DNA of 64,000 nucleotides from Acidobacteriaceae bacterium (lineage in GTDB: Bacteria > Acidobacteriota > Terriglobia > Terriglobales > Acidobacteriaceae), in assembly GCA_003131315.1 (NCBI GenBank), contig PKUV01000180.1:1-64000 (forward strand). Direction: 5' to 3'. The notes under the pieces are model-generated. The model was given only the letters and a program-made list of their open reading frames with translations. It was not told the origin of the DNA and did not search any database. The stretch's first letter is position 1; each line of letters starts with the position of its first letter. This document shows, piece by piece, positions 26,939-36,286 of this stretch. The position numbers were made by a program, and so were the translations under genes.

Positions 26939-28663
26939 ATGACAATCACAACGAAAGAAACCAAGACACAAAGAGTCGAGCGCCTCAAACGCTCCAAGAA
27001 TTCCTGGGAAGGTCTGGAAGAAATTCGACGCTTCGCGCGCGAGGGGTTCGAGTCCATTCCGCCGGAGTGGCTTGGGACCTATTTTCGCTGGTGGGGCGTG
27101 TACACGCAGGGTGATGGGGCGGGCGTAACCGGCGGTCAGGGCGGAGAAGGCCGGGCACTGCAATGCTTCATGGTCAGAATCCGGATTCCCAACGGTCTGC
27201 TGCGTTCCGAACAACTGCGAACCGTTGCCGAACTCACGCGCCGCTACGCTCACGGAATTGCCGACATCACCGTGCGACAAAACATTCAGTTGCACTGGGT
27301 CACGATCGAGGCGCTTCCAGACCTGCTCGAAGCGCTCGAGCGAGTGGGATTGAACACGACGGGTGCCTGCGGCGATGTCACGCGAAATGTCACCGGCTGC
27401 CCGGTCGCGGGAGTGGACGCGGACGAGATTTGCGATGCTTCGCCTTTAGCGCTCGAAGCGTCGCGAATGCTGGCGGGAAATAGCGACTTCTACAACCTCC
27501 CGCGCAAATTCAAGATCTCGATCACCGGATGCCGCGTGTGGTGCCCATATCCGGAGATCAACGATGTTGGGTTGACCGCGACTACTCGCGTGGTGCGCGG
27601 GACGCCTGAGGTTGGTTTCTCCCTGCGGGTTGCGGGAGGACTTTCAACCGAACCCTACCTGGGGGCGCGATTGAACGCGTTTGTCCGATGGCATCAGGCG
27701 CTGCCCGCCATTAAGGGAATTGCCGAACTGTTTCGCGACTCGGATGTGTTACGGGAACATCGCGAGCGGGCGCGGCTGAAATTTCTCTTCCTGCGGCATG
27801 GATGGACGGCGGAGATTTTTCTGGAGGAACTGCAGCGGCGGATTGGATTTCAATTTGATCCCGCGGTCGAAGAGCAGCCGCCTGCGGATGTGTATCGCGA
27901 CCACGTGGGAATTCATCCGCAAAAGCAACCGGGCTACTGCTACGTGGGAGCCGCGGTTCTCCGGGGGCGAATTACCGCGGAGCAGATGCACGCTGCCGCC
28001 GATCTGGCCGATCGCTTCGCGGTCGGCGAACTGCGCGCGACCAACATGCAGAACCTGCTCATTGTGAACGTTCCCCGGCTTCATGCTGAGGACCTGGCCA
28101 AGGAATTGGACGCGATTGGATTGCGGGTGGGCGGCTCGCCCTTCTTTCGCGGCACCGTCGCTTGCAGCGGAACGGAATTCTGCAAGCTGGCGATCACGGA
28201 GACGAAGAGCTTTTCCCGCTGGCTGGTGGAAGAACTGGAAGAACGTCTGCCGGGCTTCGATCAGCACATGAAGCTGCACGTCACGGGCTGCCCGAACAGT
28301 TGCGGACAGCACTGGATTGCCGACATTGGCATTGACGGCAAAAAGATGAAAGTCGAGGGACGTCTCGTCGATGCCTATTCCTTCTGCGTTGGCGGCGCAC
28401 TCGGTCTGCATCAGGCGACGGCGCGGCCCGTGGGATATCGCTGCCCTGCGACTGAGGTCCCGGATGCGATTGAGAGATTGCTCCGGCAATATCTAACCGC
28501 GCGTCAGCCGGGCGAGAACCTGCGTCAGTTCTTTTCCCGGCACACGGACACGGAGTTGCGGGAATTTCTGGCTGGCTCGCCGGTGGACGCGGTCGCCCGC
28601 GATGTGCCGGCGGTGAGTGCCAGAGGAGCTGTAGCGGAAGCCGCCGGAGGAGACGGTGACTAG
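26939..28663 (+). CDS. Siroheme/4Fe-4S sulfite reductase (ferredoxin-type)
   Basis: A 574-aa protein that reduces sulfite to sulfide (six electrons) in the cytoplasm. It has the two-fold repeat of the nitrite/sulfite reductase family and the cluster/siroheme Cys motifs CSGTEFC and GCPNSCGQHW near residues 403 and 442. An earlier block GCRVWCPYPEI is near residue 195. By sequence alone it could be a ferredoxin-nitrite reductase. The adjacent APS reductase, siroheme genes and Cys-rich leader favour sulfite. The next gene starts 8 bp before its end. Confidence 0.9.
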   Translation: MTITTKETKTQRVERLKRSKNSWEGLEEIRRFAREGFESIPPEWLGTYFRWWGVYTQGDGAGVTGGQGGEGRALQCFMVRIRIPNGLLRSEQLRTVAELTRRYAHGIADITVRQNIQLHWVTIEALPDLLEALERVGLNTTGACGDVTRNVTGCPVAGVDADEICDASPLALEASRMLAGNSDFYNLPRKFKISITGCRVWCPYPEINDVGLTATTRVVRGTPEVGFSLRVAGGLSTEPYLGARLNAFVRWHQALPAIKGIAELFRDSDVLREHRERARLKFLFLRHGWTAEIFLEELQRRIGFQFDPAVEEQPPADVYRDHVGIHPQKQPGYCYVGAAVLRGRITAEQMHAAADLADRFAVGELRATNMQNLLIVNVPRLHAEDLAKELDAIGLRVGGSPFFRGTVACSGTEFCKLAITETKSFSRWLVEELEERLPGFDQHMKLHVTGCPNSCGQHWIADIGIDGKKMKVEGRLVDAYSFCVGGALGLHQATARPVGYRCPATEVPDAIERLLRQYLTARQPGENLRQFFSRHTDTELREFLAGSPVDAVARDVPAVSARGAVAEAAGGDGD

Positions 28664-29288
28664 TCTCTTCCCAATGTTTATGAAGCTGGCAGGGAAGCAG
28701 TGCCTGGTCGTCGGCGCGGGGAAAGTCGGCGAGCCCAAGATCGGCGGGCTCATCGACACGGGCGCGAGCATCCACGTGGTTGCGATTGAGGCAAGCGGCC
28801 AAGTTCGCGAGTGGGCGCACGCAGGGAAGATCGAACTGGAACTGCGCGCTTTTTCGGCGGGCGATCTCGACGGCAAATTTCTGGCGGTGGTCGCAACGGC
28901 TTCACGCAGCCTGAACGAACTCATCTATCGCGAGGCGCAGCAGTGCGGAGTGCTGTGCAACGTGGTGGATGTTCCGGAGTATTGCGATTTCTTTTATCCC
29001 GCGGTGGTGCGGCGCGGCGACTTGCAGATCGCAATTTCAACCGCCGGGCAGAGTCCATCGCTGGCGCAGAAACTTCGGCAGCAACTGGAAGGGCAGTTCG
29101 GGGCCGGATACGCGGCGTGGGTTGAGCAGCTCGGCGAGACAAGACGGCTCATTCTGGCCAGCGATCTCGATCAAGAGCGCAAGTGGGAGTTACTGCACTC
29201 ACTGGCGAGCAGGGAATCGTTCGAAGCGGCGCTGGCCAAAGTCCCGGTGCTGAGCACGGTGTTGAGCGCGAAAAGAGAGGGAGCATGA
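28656..29288 (+). CDS. Precorrin-2 dehydrogenase/sirohydrochlorin ferrochelatase
   Basis: A 210-aa NAD-binding protein (CLVVGAGKVGEPKIGGLIDTGA near the N-terminus) that oxidises precorrin-2 and probably inserts iron to make siroheme for the reductase upstream. It matches the N-terminal domain of CysG or Met8p, including the DVPEYCDFFYPAVVRRGDLQIAISTAG block. The GTG at 28656 has GGAGGAG 4 nt upstream and overlaps the previous gene by 8 bp. It forms a two-gene split version of CysG with the methyltransferase that follows. Confidence 0.92.
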   Translation: MTSLFPMFMKLAGKQCLVVGAGKVGEPKIGGLIDTGASIHVVAIEASGQVREWAHAGKIELELRAFSAGDLDGKFLAVVATASRSLNELIYREAQQCGVLCNVVDVPEYCDFFYPAVVRRGDLQIAISTAGQSPSLAQKLRQQLEGQFGAGYAAWVEQLGETRRLILASDLDQERKWELLHSLASRESFEAALAKVPVLSTVLSAKREGA

Positions 29289-30127
29289 AGGGAAAGGTTT
29301 ATCTGGTGGGCGCAGGTCCGGGCGATCCGGAGTTGCTGACCGTGAAGGCTCTTCGCCTGCTGCGAACCGCCGAAGCGGTTTTGCACGACGACCTGGTCGC
29401 GCCCGAGATACTGAAGCTGATTCCGTCCACCGCCCAGATTCACAACGTGGGCAAGCGCTGCGGAAAAAAGAAAATCCTGCAAGGGGAAATCAATTGCCTG
29501 ATGGTCGCGTTGGCGGCCTCGGGACTGCGCGTGGTCCGGCTGAAGGGCGGAGATCCGCTGATTTTTGGACGCGTCGGGGAAGAGATCGAATCCCTGCGCG
29601 CAAACAACATTCCGTTCGAGATTGTTCCTGGCGTGACCTCGGCTCTGGGTGCGGCTGCGGCGGCCCGGATTCCGCTGACGCATCGCCGAGCGTCTGCGGC
29701 GCTGGTGCTCATTACTGCACATCGGGCTTCCGACAAAGATGCTTCGGATTGGAGCAAGTTTGTCGCGAGCGGAGCGACGCTTGTGATTTATATGCCGGGA
29801 CAAAACTACTCGGATATCGCGAAGCGGCTGACGTCGGCAGGACTGGCCGGCGAGACACCGTGCGCCGTCATCTCGCGCGCTACCACGAAGTATCAGCGGA
29901 CGCATCGCACGACGGTGCTCGGTCTGCATCGCGCGCCGCAACTCGCCGCTCCAACGCTGCTGGTTGTCGGCGAAGTCGTGCGCTTGGCCGACCCCGCTGC
30001 CATGGTCGACGAATTCGTGGCGCCAGCGCTGTCGCAGGATAGGGACAGTTTGTTTCCGGTTGCACTTTTCAAAACATTCCACTCCCATGCGCCGCGCCTG
30101 GGAGCGGACGAGGAGCCGATAGCGTGA
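29285..30127 (+). CDS. cobA: Uroporphyrinogen-III C-methyltransferase
   Basis: This 280-aa SAM-dependent enzyme methylates uroporphyrinogen III twice to give precorrin-2. It starts with KVYLVGAGPGDPELLTVKAL, and shows VRLKGGDPLIFGRVGEE and VPGVTSALGAAAAARIPLTHR, the family's three hallmark blocks. The ATG overlaps the previous stop (ATGA), so the ORF track's 34 extra N-terminal residues are rejected. A C-terminal tail of about 30 residues goes beyond the core. Confidence 0.95.
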   Translation: MKGKVYLVGAGPGDPELLTVKALRLLRTAEAVLHDDLVAPEILKLIPSTAQIHNVGKRCGKKKILQGEINCLMVALAASGLRVVRLKGGDPLIFGRVGEEIESLRANNIPFEIVPGVTSALGAAAAARIPLTHRRASAALVLITAHRASDKDASDWSKFVASGATLVIYMPGQNYSDIAKRLTSAGLAGETPCAVISRATTKYQRTHRTTVLGLHRAPQLAAPTLLVVGEVVRLADPAAMVDEFVAPALSQDRDSLFPVALFKTFHSHAPRLGADEEPIA

Positions 30128-30840
30128 AAGACAAGATCGCAGACGTGCAGTTAAACGCAGAAGGTTGGAGTCCGCAGCGGGTGCTGTCCTGGGCGTTTGA
30201 GACATTTGGCAATGAAGTGGCCATCTCGACGGCCTTTGGTGCCGAGGGGATGGCGACGATCGATATTGCTTCGAGGGTACGCAAGGATTTTCGCGTCTTC
30301 ACGATTGATACCGAATTCCTCTTTCCCGAAACGTACAGCCTGATCGACAGAATCGAACAAAAGTATGAAATTAAAATCGAGAGAGTCTTTCCTCTGCTCT
30401 CGCCGGAGAAGCAGGAGCGCGCCCACGGCCCGGAGCTTTGGACCCGCGATCCCGACCAATGCTGCAATCTGCGGAAGGTCGAGCCGCTCCGCCGCAAACT
30501 GACGGAACTGGGTGCGTGGATCGCGAGCATCCGCCGCGACCAGACCTTGTTCCGTAAGGGCGCTGGCAAAGTGGAGTGGGACGTGAAATTCGGGTTAGTG
30601 AAGGTAAATCCGATCGCCGACTGGAATTCGAAACAAGTTTGGCGCTACCTCCGCGAACACGGCGTGCCTTACAACGCACTCCATGATCTGAACTATCCCA
30701 GCATCGGTTGCACGCATTGCACGCGAGCCGTCCGTCCGGGGGAAGATCCCAGGGCGGGGCGCTGGCCGGGCTCGGGCAAAACTGAGTGCGGTTTGCACAT
30801 CATCGAGCCGTTGAGGCGATTGCCTGAAGCGGACGCATAG
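30124..30840 (+). CDS. cysH: Thioredoxin-dependent adenylyl-sulfate (APS) reductase
   Basis: The 238-aa protein reduces activated sulfate to sulfite. It carries the paired cysteine sites DQCCNLRKVEPL (about residue 113) and GCTHCTRAV (about residue 197), the CC/CxxC signature that binds a 4Fe-4S cluster and marks APS- rather than PAPS-reductases. The C-terminal catalytic ECGLH is present (about residue 221). It starts with GTG overlapping the previous stop (GTGA). An ATP sulfurylase is not in this window. It completes the cysteine-regulated operon. Confidence 0.93.
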   Translation: MKDKIADVQLNAEGWSPQRVLSWAFETFGNEVAISTAFGAEGMATIDIASRVRKDFRVFTIDTEFLFPETYSLIDRIEQKYEIKIERVFPLLSPEKQERAHGPELWTRDPDQCCNLRKVEPLRRKLTELGAWIASIRRDQTLFRKGAGKVEWDVKFGLVKVNPIADWNSKQVWRYLREHGVPYNALHDLNYPSIGCTHCTRAVRPGEDPRAGRWPGSGKTECGLHIIEPLRRLPEADA

Positions 30841-30995
30841 GAGCCGTCCTCCGCTCTAATCGCTTCCTTATATCTTTCCGATGATTCGCATTCATCTCTG
30901 ATAAGATTCACCTCTTCATCGCAAGCGCTGGTCATTCGGCTGCGTGTGTATCTCCGCTGATCCGGTGACTTTTGCGGGAGATTGATCGGACGACA

Positions 30996-31994
30996 ATGAT
31001 TCTGGCCGGGGACATTGGAGGCACAAAATGCAATCTGGGGTTGTTCGTGCAAGAAGGGCTTACCCTTCGTTCCGTCTTCCAGCGCCGTCTCGCGACGCGG
31101 GACTATGTAGGATTTGAAGATCTGGTCGAAGATTTTCTCAAACAAGCGACAGCAGGAGATGAGAACGCGAATGGGCCTGCAATCGATGCCGCTGGGTTTG
31201 GGGTGGCAGGAGTGGTTGCAGATGGGCGGCATTACTCGGAAAACCTGCCTTGGGTTGTAGATGTCTCGGCGCTTACGCGGAAGCTGAACCTGAAAAACAT
31301 ACAATTGCTGAACGACCTCATAGCCACGGCCTTGAGTCTGGAGAGGCTATCTGTGAACGACTTGGTACCGCTGAATCCTGGAATCCCCGTGCCTAATGCG
31401 ACGAAAGCCGTGATTGCGGCCGGAACTGGCTTGGGAGAGGCTGTCCTTTTCTGGGATGGGGAAAAATATCAAGTGGCGCCGGCCGAAGGAGGACAAGCAG
31501 ATTTTGCGCCGCGCACTGAGCGTGAGATTCAACTACTCAGTCATTTAAGAGTGCAACTGCCTCACGTATCGTGCGAGGAGATTGTCTCCGGACGCGGTTT
31601 CCGCAGGATTCACGAATTCCTGAACCCTTCGGTGCGCCACGTATCGTTCGAATCTCCGGAGGGCAATGCGCCTGGTGAAATCACACAGCGGGGGTTGGCG
31701 CAATCTTGCACCGTTTGCGTGGAGACACTGGGCTTCTGGACTGAAATATTTGGTGCGGTGACGGGGAATTTTGCGTTGCAGACTCTGGCTCTTGGAGGCA
31801 TCTACATTGCGGGCGGCATCGCGGTAAAAATCTTGCCCAAGCTTCAGGATGGTACCTTCTTCAAGTCCTTTTGTGGCACGAGCAAACTTGCGCCGGTGCT
31901 GGCGCGCATTCCGATATCGGTCGTCGTGAATGAGGACGCGCCGGTTTGGGGGGCTGCCTATCAAGCCCTCATGAGCCACCAGTTGCAGTCCTGA
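30996..31994 (+). CDS. glk: Glucokinase
   Basis: A 332-aa kinase that phosphorylates glucose in the cytoplasm. It starts with the phosphate-1 motif ILAGDIGGTKCNLGLF, has LLNDLIATALSL and the AGTGLGEAV loop, and the PAEGGQADFAPR segment typical of the Glk family (PF02685 type) rather than ROK kinases. I chose the ATG at 30996; the ORF track's TTG start adds eight polar residues. It is followed 83 bp later by a sugar porter, so the two probably work together on imported glucose. Confidence 0.92.
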   Translation: MILAGDIGGTKCNLGLFVQEGLTLRSVFQRRLATRDYVGFEDLVEDFLKQATAGDENANGPAIDAAGFGVAGVVADGRHYSENLPWVVDVSALTRKLNLKNIQLLNDLIATALSLERLSVNDLVPLNPGIPVPNATKAVIAAGTGLGEAVLFWDGEKYQVAPAEGGQADFAPRTEREIQLLSHLRVQLPHVSCEEIVSGRGFRRIHEFLNPSVRHVSFESPEGNAPGEITQRGLAQSCTVCVETLGFWTEIFGAVTGNFALQTLALGGIYIAGGIAVKILPKLQDGTFFKSFCGTSKLAPVLARIPISVVVNEDAPVWGAAYQALMSHQLQS

Positions 31995-32077
31995 CTCCGG
32001 CGCCAGGCGGATTGTAATAGGGTATCGAGAGAAATGAATTTCTGGCCTCTGCTACGAAAGGCGAAAGGGATGCCACT

Positions 32078-33853
32078 GTGGTGAGCAACGAAAAGGCCGG
32101 CTACAACCGCTTCCTCCTGCTGGTCGCAGGACTTGGCGGATTGCTGTACGGCGTGGATGTCGGCATCATTGCGGGGGCTTTGCCTTATCTGGAGGCCACC
32201 TCCGGGTTGAACGCGGGCCAGCTTTCCATCGTCGTCGCTGCCGTGCTTCTCGGCAGCGTGATCTCAACCCTGTTTGCGGGCGCGTTGGCAGACTGGATCG
32301 GGCGCAAGCCTCTGATGATGCTTAGCGGAGTGCTGTTTGTCTTCAGTATTCCCATCATTGCGCTCTCGCATGGGTACGAGTCGTTGGTCCTTGGCCGCCT
32401 CTTACAAGGCATCAGCGCCGGTCTGATCGGTGTCGTTGTCCCGCTGTATCTGGCGGAGTGTCTGGCGGCATCGAACCGCGGCAAGGGGACGGGCATCTTC
32501 CAATGGCTGCTGACACTCGGTATCGTGACCGCGGCCGTCGTTGGCATGTTCTTCAGTATTCGCGTCGAAGAGGTGGCTAGGCTCGGCGATCCCGCGAGAC
32601 TCTTCGCCTTCAAAGACACGGCTTGGCGCAGCATTTTCTGGGTGTCGCTGCCACCCGGCATCTTGTTTGTGATCGGCAGCCTCATGGTGTCGGAATCCCC
32701 ACGCTGGCTGTTTCGCCGCGGGGAAAGGGATGCCGCCTACGCCGCACTCCTCCGCTCTCGCATCAACCAGCAAGCGGACGTCGAGCTTGCGGAAATGGAA
32801 CAAGCTACCGCCGCCGAGAAAGCGAAAACCTCAACCGGGGCGAATGTTCAGGGATCGCTTTTGCGCCGCAGGTACGTGATTCCGTTTGTCCTGGCATGTG
32901 TCATTCTCGCTTGCAACCAGGCCACCGGAGTCAACTCCATCATTGGCTTTAACACCAACATTCTTTTGCAGAGCGGTCTTTCCGATCTCCAGGCTCACTG
33001 GGGCTACGTTATTTTCACGATCGTAAATTTCCTGATGACAATTGGCGGCGTGCTGCTGGTGGACCGCAAGGGACGCAAGTTTCTGCTGTCGGTGGGCAGC
33101 GCCGGCATCATTGTGTCGCTCCTCTGCACCGGCGTGCTATTCCGCCGGACGGAAAGGCTGCGGGTGGATTCGCGGGACGCGGTTCAGTCCATGGTCGACC
33201 GGGACCAGAAGGTCACGTTGCTTTACGACGAAAAGGCTGCGGATGCGCTCCTCGCTGCAAACGGAGACGCGGGCAAGGCGATCGGCAACCGCCCCACGTC
33301 TCTTGTCGTCATCTATTCGTACGGAGATTTCCGCGCCGCGACTAAGGTTGCGCGTTCCGACGACAAGTCAGCCAAGCCCTTTGAGATCACGCGCGAAAGC
33401 TGCGTGCCCGCCAATAAAGTAGTAGCGTTTTTCTCGAACCCGTTCAGCAATCTCGATGCCTCGCGCAAGGCTTCGCTAAAAATTGACAACGCGTTGATTA
33501 CTCCGGTGCCGACCACTCACAATGGTTGGCTGGTGGCGATCAGCCTTTTCGTCTTCATGGCGTTTTTCGCTATCGGTCCCGGAGTGTGCGTATGGTTGGC
33601 GCTGTCGGAGTTGATGCCGACGCGGATTCGCTCCAACGGCATGAGCATTGCCCTATTGATTAACCAGGCAGTTTCGACGACCATCGCCGCCATGTTCCTG
33701 CCGACTGTTGGCAAGCATGGTTACTCGACCATGTTTTTTGGCTTTGCCGGCTGCACCGTGATCTACTTCATCACTGCTGCGGTTTTTCTGCCGGAAACGA
33801 AAGGGAAGACTCTGGAAGAAATCGAAGCGCATTTTGAGGGTGCACGCCCTTGA
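32078..33853 (+). CDS. MFS sugar porter with a large extra loop
   Basis: A 591-aa proton-coupled sugar transporter. Sugar-porter signatures are clear: LYGVDVGIIAGALPYL, GRKPLMM, SESPRWLFRRG, and the C-terminal PETKGKTLEEIE. About 12 membrane helices are expected. Normal members have about 460-480 residues. Here a hydrophilic insertion of about 115 residues (roughly residues 360-475, 'RRTERLRVDSRD' to 'LITPVPTTHNG') lies between helices 9 and 10 and probably faces the outside. Two GTG starts (32078, 32081) are adjacent. It likely imports glucose for the neighbouring glucokinase. Confidence 0.93.
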   Translation: MVSNEKAGYNRFLLLVAGLGGLLYGVDVGIIAGALPYLEATSGLNAGQLSIVVAAVLLGSVISTLFAGALADWIGRKPLMMLSGVLFVFSIPIIALSHGYESLVLGRLLQGISAGLIGVVVPLYLAECLAASNRGKGTGIFQWLLTLGIVTAAVVGMFFSIRVEEVARLGDPARLFAFKDTAWRSIFWVSLPPGILFVIGSLMVSESPRWLFRRGERDAAYAALLRSRINQQADVELAEMEQATAAEKAKTSTGANVQGSLLRRRYVIPFVLACVILACNQATGVNSIIGFNTNILLQSGLSDLQAHWGYVIFTIVNFLMTIGGVLLVDRKGRKFLLSVGSAGIIVSLLCTGVLFRRTERLRVDSRDAVQSMVDRDQKVTLLYDEKAADALLAANGDAGKAIGNRPTSLVVIYSYGDFRAATKVARSDDKSAKPFEITRESCVPANKVVAFFSNPFSNLDASRKASLKIDNALITPVPTTHNGWLVAISLFVFMAFFAIGPGVCVWLALSELMPTRIRSNGMSIALLINQAVSTTIAAMFLPTVGKHGYSTMFFGFAGCTVIYFITAAVFLPETKGKTLEEIEAHFEGARP

Positions 33854-33996
33854 CGGCTCGCGTGTATTGGGCGCGCTCGAAGGCTGCCGAAACGGGCGCT
33901 GGCTTTGACCCTGTTTCTGGCGCATACCTTCCTGCCGACCAGGTCAACTGGGTTTTGACACCCCAATCGAACGAGAACGTTCGCCGTTTGCGAAAG

Positions 33997-34012
33997 TGTG
34001 ATCGTGATCACG
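33997..34012. promoter_or_regulatory. Crp/Fnr-like palindrome
   Basis: TGTGA-TCGTGA-TCACG, one mismatch from the ideal TGTGA-N6-TCACA. It lies 114 bp upstream of the one-heme protein gene at 34126. A possible -10 (GATAAT, 34056-34061) would put it near -63, a class I spacing. Confidence 0.5.
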
Positions 34013-34125
34013 CGTTCTTGTGACGTATGCCGCTGCAATCTTCAACAGCTGCCCTGATAATACGGCAAATCGGGTCATAATTGGAGCCAATAAACCACAA
34101 CCTCGACCGCCAAGGAGGCGATCAC

Positions 34126-35652
34126 ATGGATACGCGTCGTCGGGTGCCACTGCTTTTTGCTTTCATCCTCACAGTCATACTGCTGACTGGAAGCAGTTAT
34201 GCCATCCCGCCTTTCTCACGCCAGTATGGCACTTCGTGCACCACCTGCCATGTTGACTTTCCCAAGCTCAACGATTTTGGCAAGGCTTTTAAGGATGCCG
34301 GATTCAAGTTTCCGAAGGGCGATGAAGACTTTATCAAGGTTCCACCGATAATGCTCGGGGCGCCGGCGCAGAAAGAATTGTGGCCGCATACGGTTTTTCC
34401 GGGAACGATTCCAGGGCTGCCGCCGATCGGGCTGCGCTTTAATCAGTTCTTCCAAGTGACCAGCGGCAACGCCAACAACTACAACCTGGCATCGCAGAGT
34501 ACTGGGCCTTATGTTCCGCGCACAGATTTTGAGCCGGGCCTCTTCAGCATCTTCATGGCGGGAAATTTTGGCAGCGATATCGCCTTCTGGGTGGATGACG
34601 ATCTGAGTGTCTCTGGCTCCAACGCTGGTGGCGGTCTCGGCGACGCCTATCTGCGCTTCGTCAACGTTGGACACTACTTCAAGCTGCCCACCGACGCGCT
34701 CACCGTGAAGGTGGGGCAGTTCGAGCTTGACTTGCCCTTTACCCAGGCCCGGTCGATCAATATCAGCCCCTACGACATCTACACCGAGATGAACATCGGC
34801 ACGAGCAATCAGAACGTAAACAACCAGTTTGCTATGCAGGATGCCGCCCAGGGGATCGAATTCAGCGGAGGCCATCAGTATGGCGGCTATCACTATTCGC
34901 TGGCCGTTGTGAACCAGAACACCAGCGGAGGAGCAGCGGCGACTCCGAACAATGTCTCCTCGCCCGCGGGCTTTTTCTCCGACTCTAACTACAAAGACAT
35001 CTACGGTCGGTTCTCGTACCGCTTCAATCTGGAGAAGGACCCGGCGAGCCGCCACGAAGTTCAGGCGGCTGGCGCCAGCGGACCGCGCGACCACACGTAC
35101 CTGAGCTTGGGCACATTTTTTTTCAAGGGTCGCTCGGTGCAGCGCTTCAGCGAGACAAGTGGAGACACAACTAACCTGCTGACGGCGCGCGAGCCTTTCT
35201 ACCGCGTCGGCGGGGACTTCAGCTTCAACTACCGTACGTTCAATCTGTTCGGTCTATACATGTATGGCCACGATAACGGTCTGCTGTTGAACGAGGGCGC
35301 GACTGGGTTTGGCACCGGCCCCCCCGCCAAATTCAACGGGGGCTTCCTCGAGGCAGACTATCTCGCGCTGCCTTGGCTGATGGCGATTATGCGCTACGAC
35401 CACGTCCAGTCCTCGGGGGATTTCCTGAACCAGAATTTCCTGAACCCGACTGGAGGGAATTATTACTCGCCGGTGGGGAGCACGCGCGACCGGTTTACAC
35501 CCGGTGTGCAGTTCCTGATTCACGCCAACATCAAAGCGTCATTTGAATACCAGCTTCGTCCGAAACAAGCTCTCACGTATGACGAAAATGGGAAGGCGGT
35601 GAACCCGTTCCGTACGAACACTGCCACCGGCGCCTTGGAGTTCGTATACTAG
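34126..35652 (+). CDS. Outer-membrane-type protein with one c-type heme site
   Basis: A 508-aa exported protein. After a signal peptide (FAFILTVILLTGSSYA) comes a single CTTCH heme-binding site at about residue 40, followed by DFPKLNDFGKAFKDAGF. The remaining ~400 residues alternate polar and aromatic residues with many Gly/Asn turns and end in aromatic residues (LEFVY), which fits a beta-barrel porin-like fold. The ATG at 34126 has an AAGGAGG ribosome-binding site 7 nt upstream, so the longer ORF start is rejected. It opens the electron-transfer island and may carry electrons to or across the outer membrane; that role is inferred. Confidence 0.8.
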   Translation: MDTRRRVPLLFAFILTVILLTGSSYAIPPFSRQYGTSCTTCHVDFPKLNDFGKAFKDAGFKFPKGDEDFIKVPPIMLGAPAQKELWPHTVFPGTIPGLPPIGLRFNQFFQVTSGNANNYNLASQSTGPYVPRTDFEPGLFSIFMAGNFGSDIAFWVDDDLSVSGSNAGGGLGDAYLRFVNVGHYFKLPTDALTVKVGQFELDLPFTQARSINISPYDIYTEMNIGTSNQNVNNQFAMQDAAQGIEFSGGHQYGGYHYSLAVVNQNTSGGAAATPNNVSSPAGFFSDSNYKDIYGRFSYRFNLEKDPASRHEVQAAGASGPRDHTYLSLGTFFFKGRSVQRFSETSGDTTNLLTAREPFYRVGGDFSFNYRTFNLFGLYMYGHDNGLLLNEGATGFGTGPPAKFNGGFLEADYLALPWLMAIMRYDHVQSSGDFLNQNFLNPTGGNYYSPVGSTRDRFTPGVQFLIHANIKASFEYQLRPKQALTYDENGKAVNPFRTNTATGALEFVY

Positions 35653-35704
35653 GGAGCGGGACTTCTTACAACGAGTGATTTGAAAAAGAACTGAGGAGAG
35701 AAAA

Positions 35705-36286
35705 ATGAAGAGCACTTTCATGATGGTGTTGGCAGTCGTAGCGATGATGAGCCTGGCCGCCAGCGCGGGCACGATTAGTGGAAAAGTCTCCGGCGTGAAC
35801 GGCGAATCGGTGGTCTACGTCGAAGCCGTTGCCGGCAAGACTTTCCCGGCACCGACAGCGAAGCCGGTCATCGACCAAAAGGGCCTGATGTTCCAGCCGC
35901 ACCTGGTCGTGGTGCAGCAAGGCACGACAGTCGAGTTCCTTAACAGCGACACCGTGGCCCACAACGTGTTTTGGCCTTCCGTCGGCGGCAACAAGAAACT
36001 CACCCACAACATGGGTACTTGGCCGAAGGGCGAAAAGCGTGCGTTCAAGTTTGACAATCCTGGCGCAGTGGCGCTGCTGTGCAATGTCCATCCGGAGATG
36101 ACCGGCTATGTCGTGGTGTCGCCCACTCCGTACTTCGCTACAACCGATAAGTCGGGCGAATACAAGATCGAGAACGTCCCCGACGGCAGCTACACCGTAA
36201 CCGCGTGGCATGAAGGGGCCAAGAACCAATCCAAGCCGGTCGCTGTGGCGGGCGACAGCAAAGCGGACTTCACGCTGAGCAAATAG
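35705..36286 (+). CDS. Cupredoxin (plastocyanin-like) with C-terminal regulatory-like domain
   Basis: A 193-aa secreted protein: signal peptide (MMVLAVVAMMSLAASA), a cupredoxin domain, then a small carboxypeptidase-regulatory-like beta-sandwich (SGEYKIENVPDGSYTVTAWH). Type 1 copper ligands are visible: His in VAHNVFW and Cys, His and Met in LLCNVHPEMTG. It is probably a periplasmic one-electron carrier for the cytochromes that follow. The stop lies in the first unit of an 8-bp tandem repeat. Confidence 0.88.
   Translation: MKSTFMMVLAVVAMMSLAASAGTISGKVSGVNGESVVYVEAVAGKTFPAPTAKPVIDQKGLMFQPHLVVVQQGTTVEFLNSDTVAHNVFWPSVGGNKKLTHNMGTWPKGEKRAFKFDNPGAVALLCNVHPEMTGYVVVSPTPYFATTDKSGEYKIENVPDGSYTVTAWHEGAKNQSKPVAVAGDSKADFTLSK

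Noticed and set aside
27044-27054. GGTTCGAGTCC resembles a tRNA T-arm
   Set aside because: It lies inside the sulfite reductase gene and no acceptor or anticodon stem fits around it.
26939-28663. Ferredoxin-nitrite reductase interpretation
   Set aside because: The siroheme family motif is the same, but APS reductase and the Cys-rich leader in the same operon make sulfite the better substrate.
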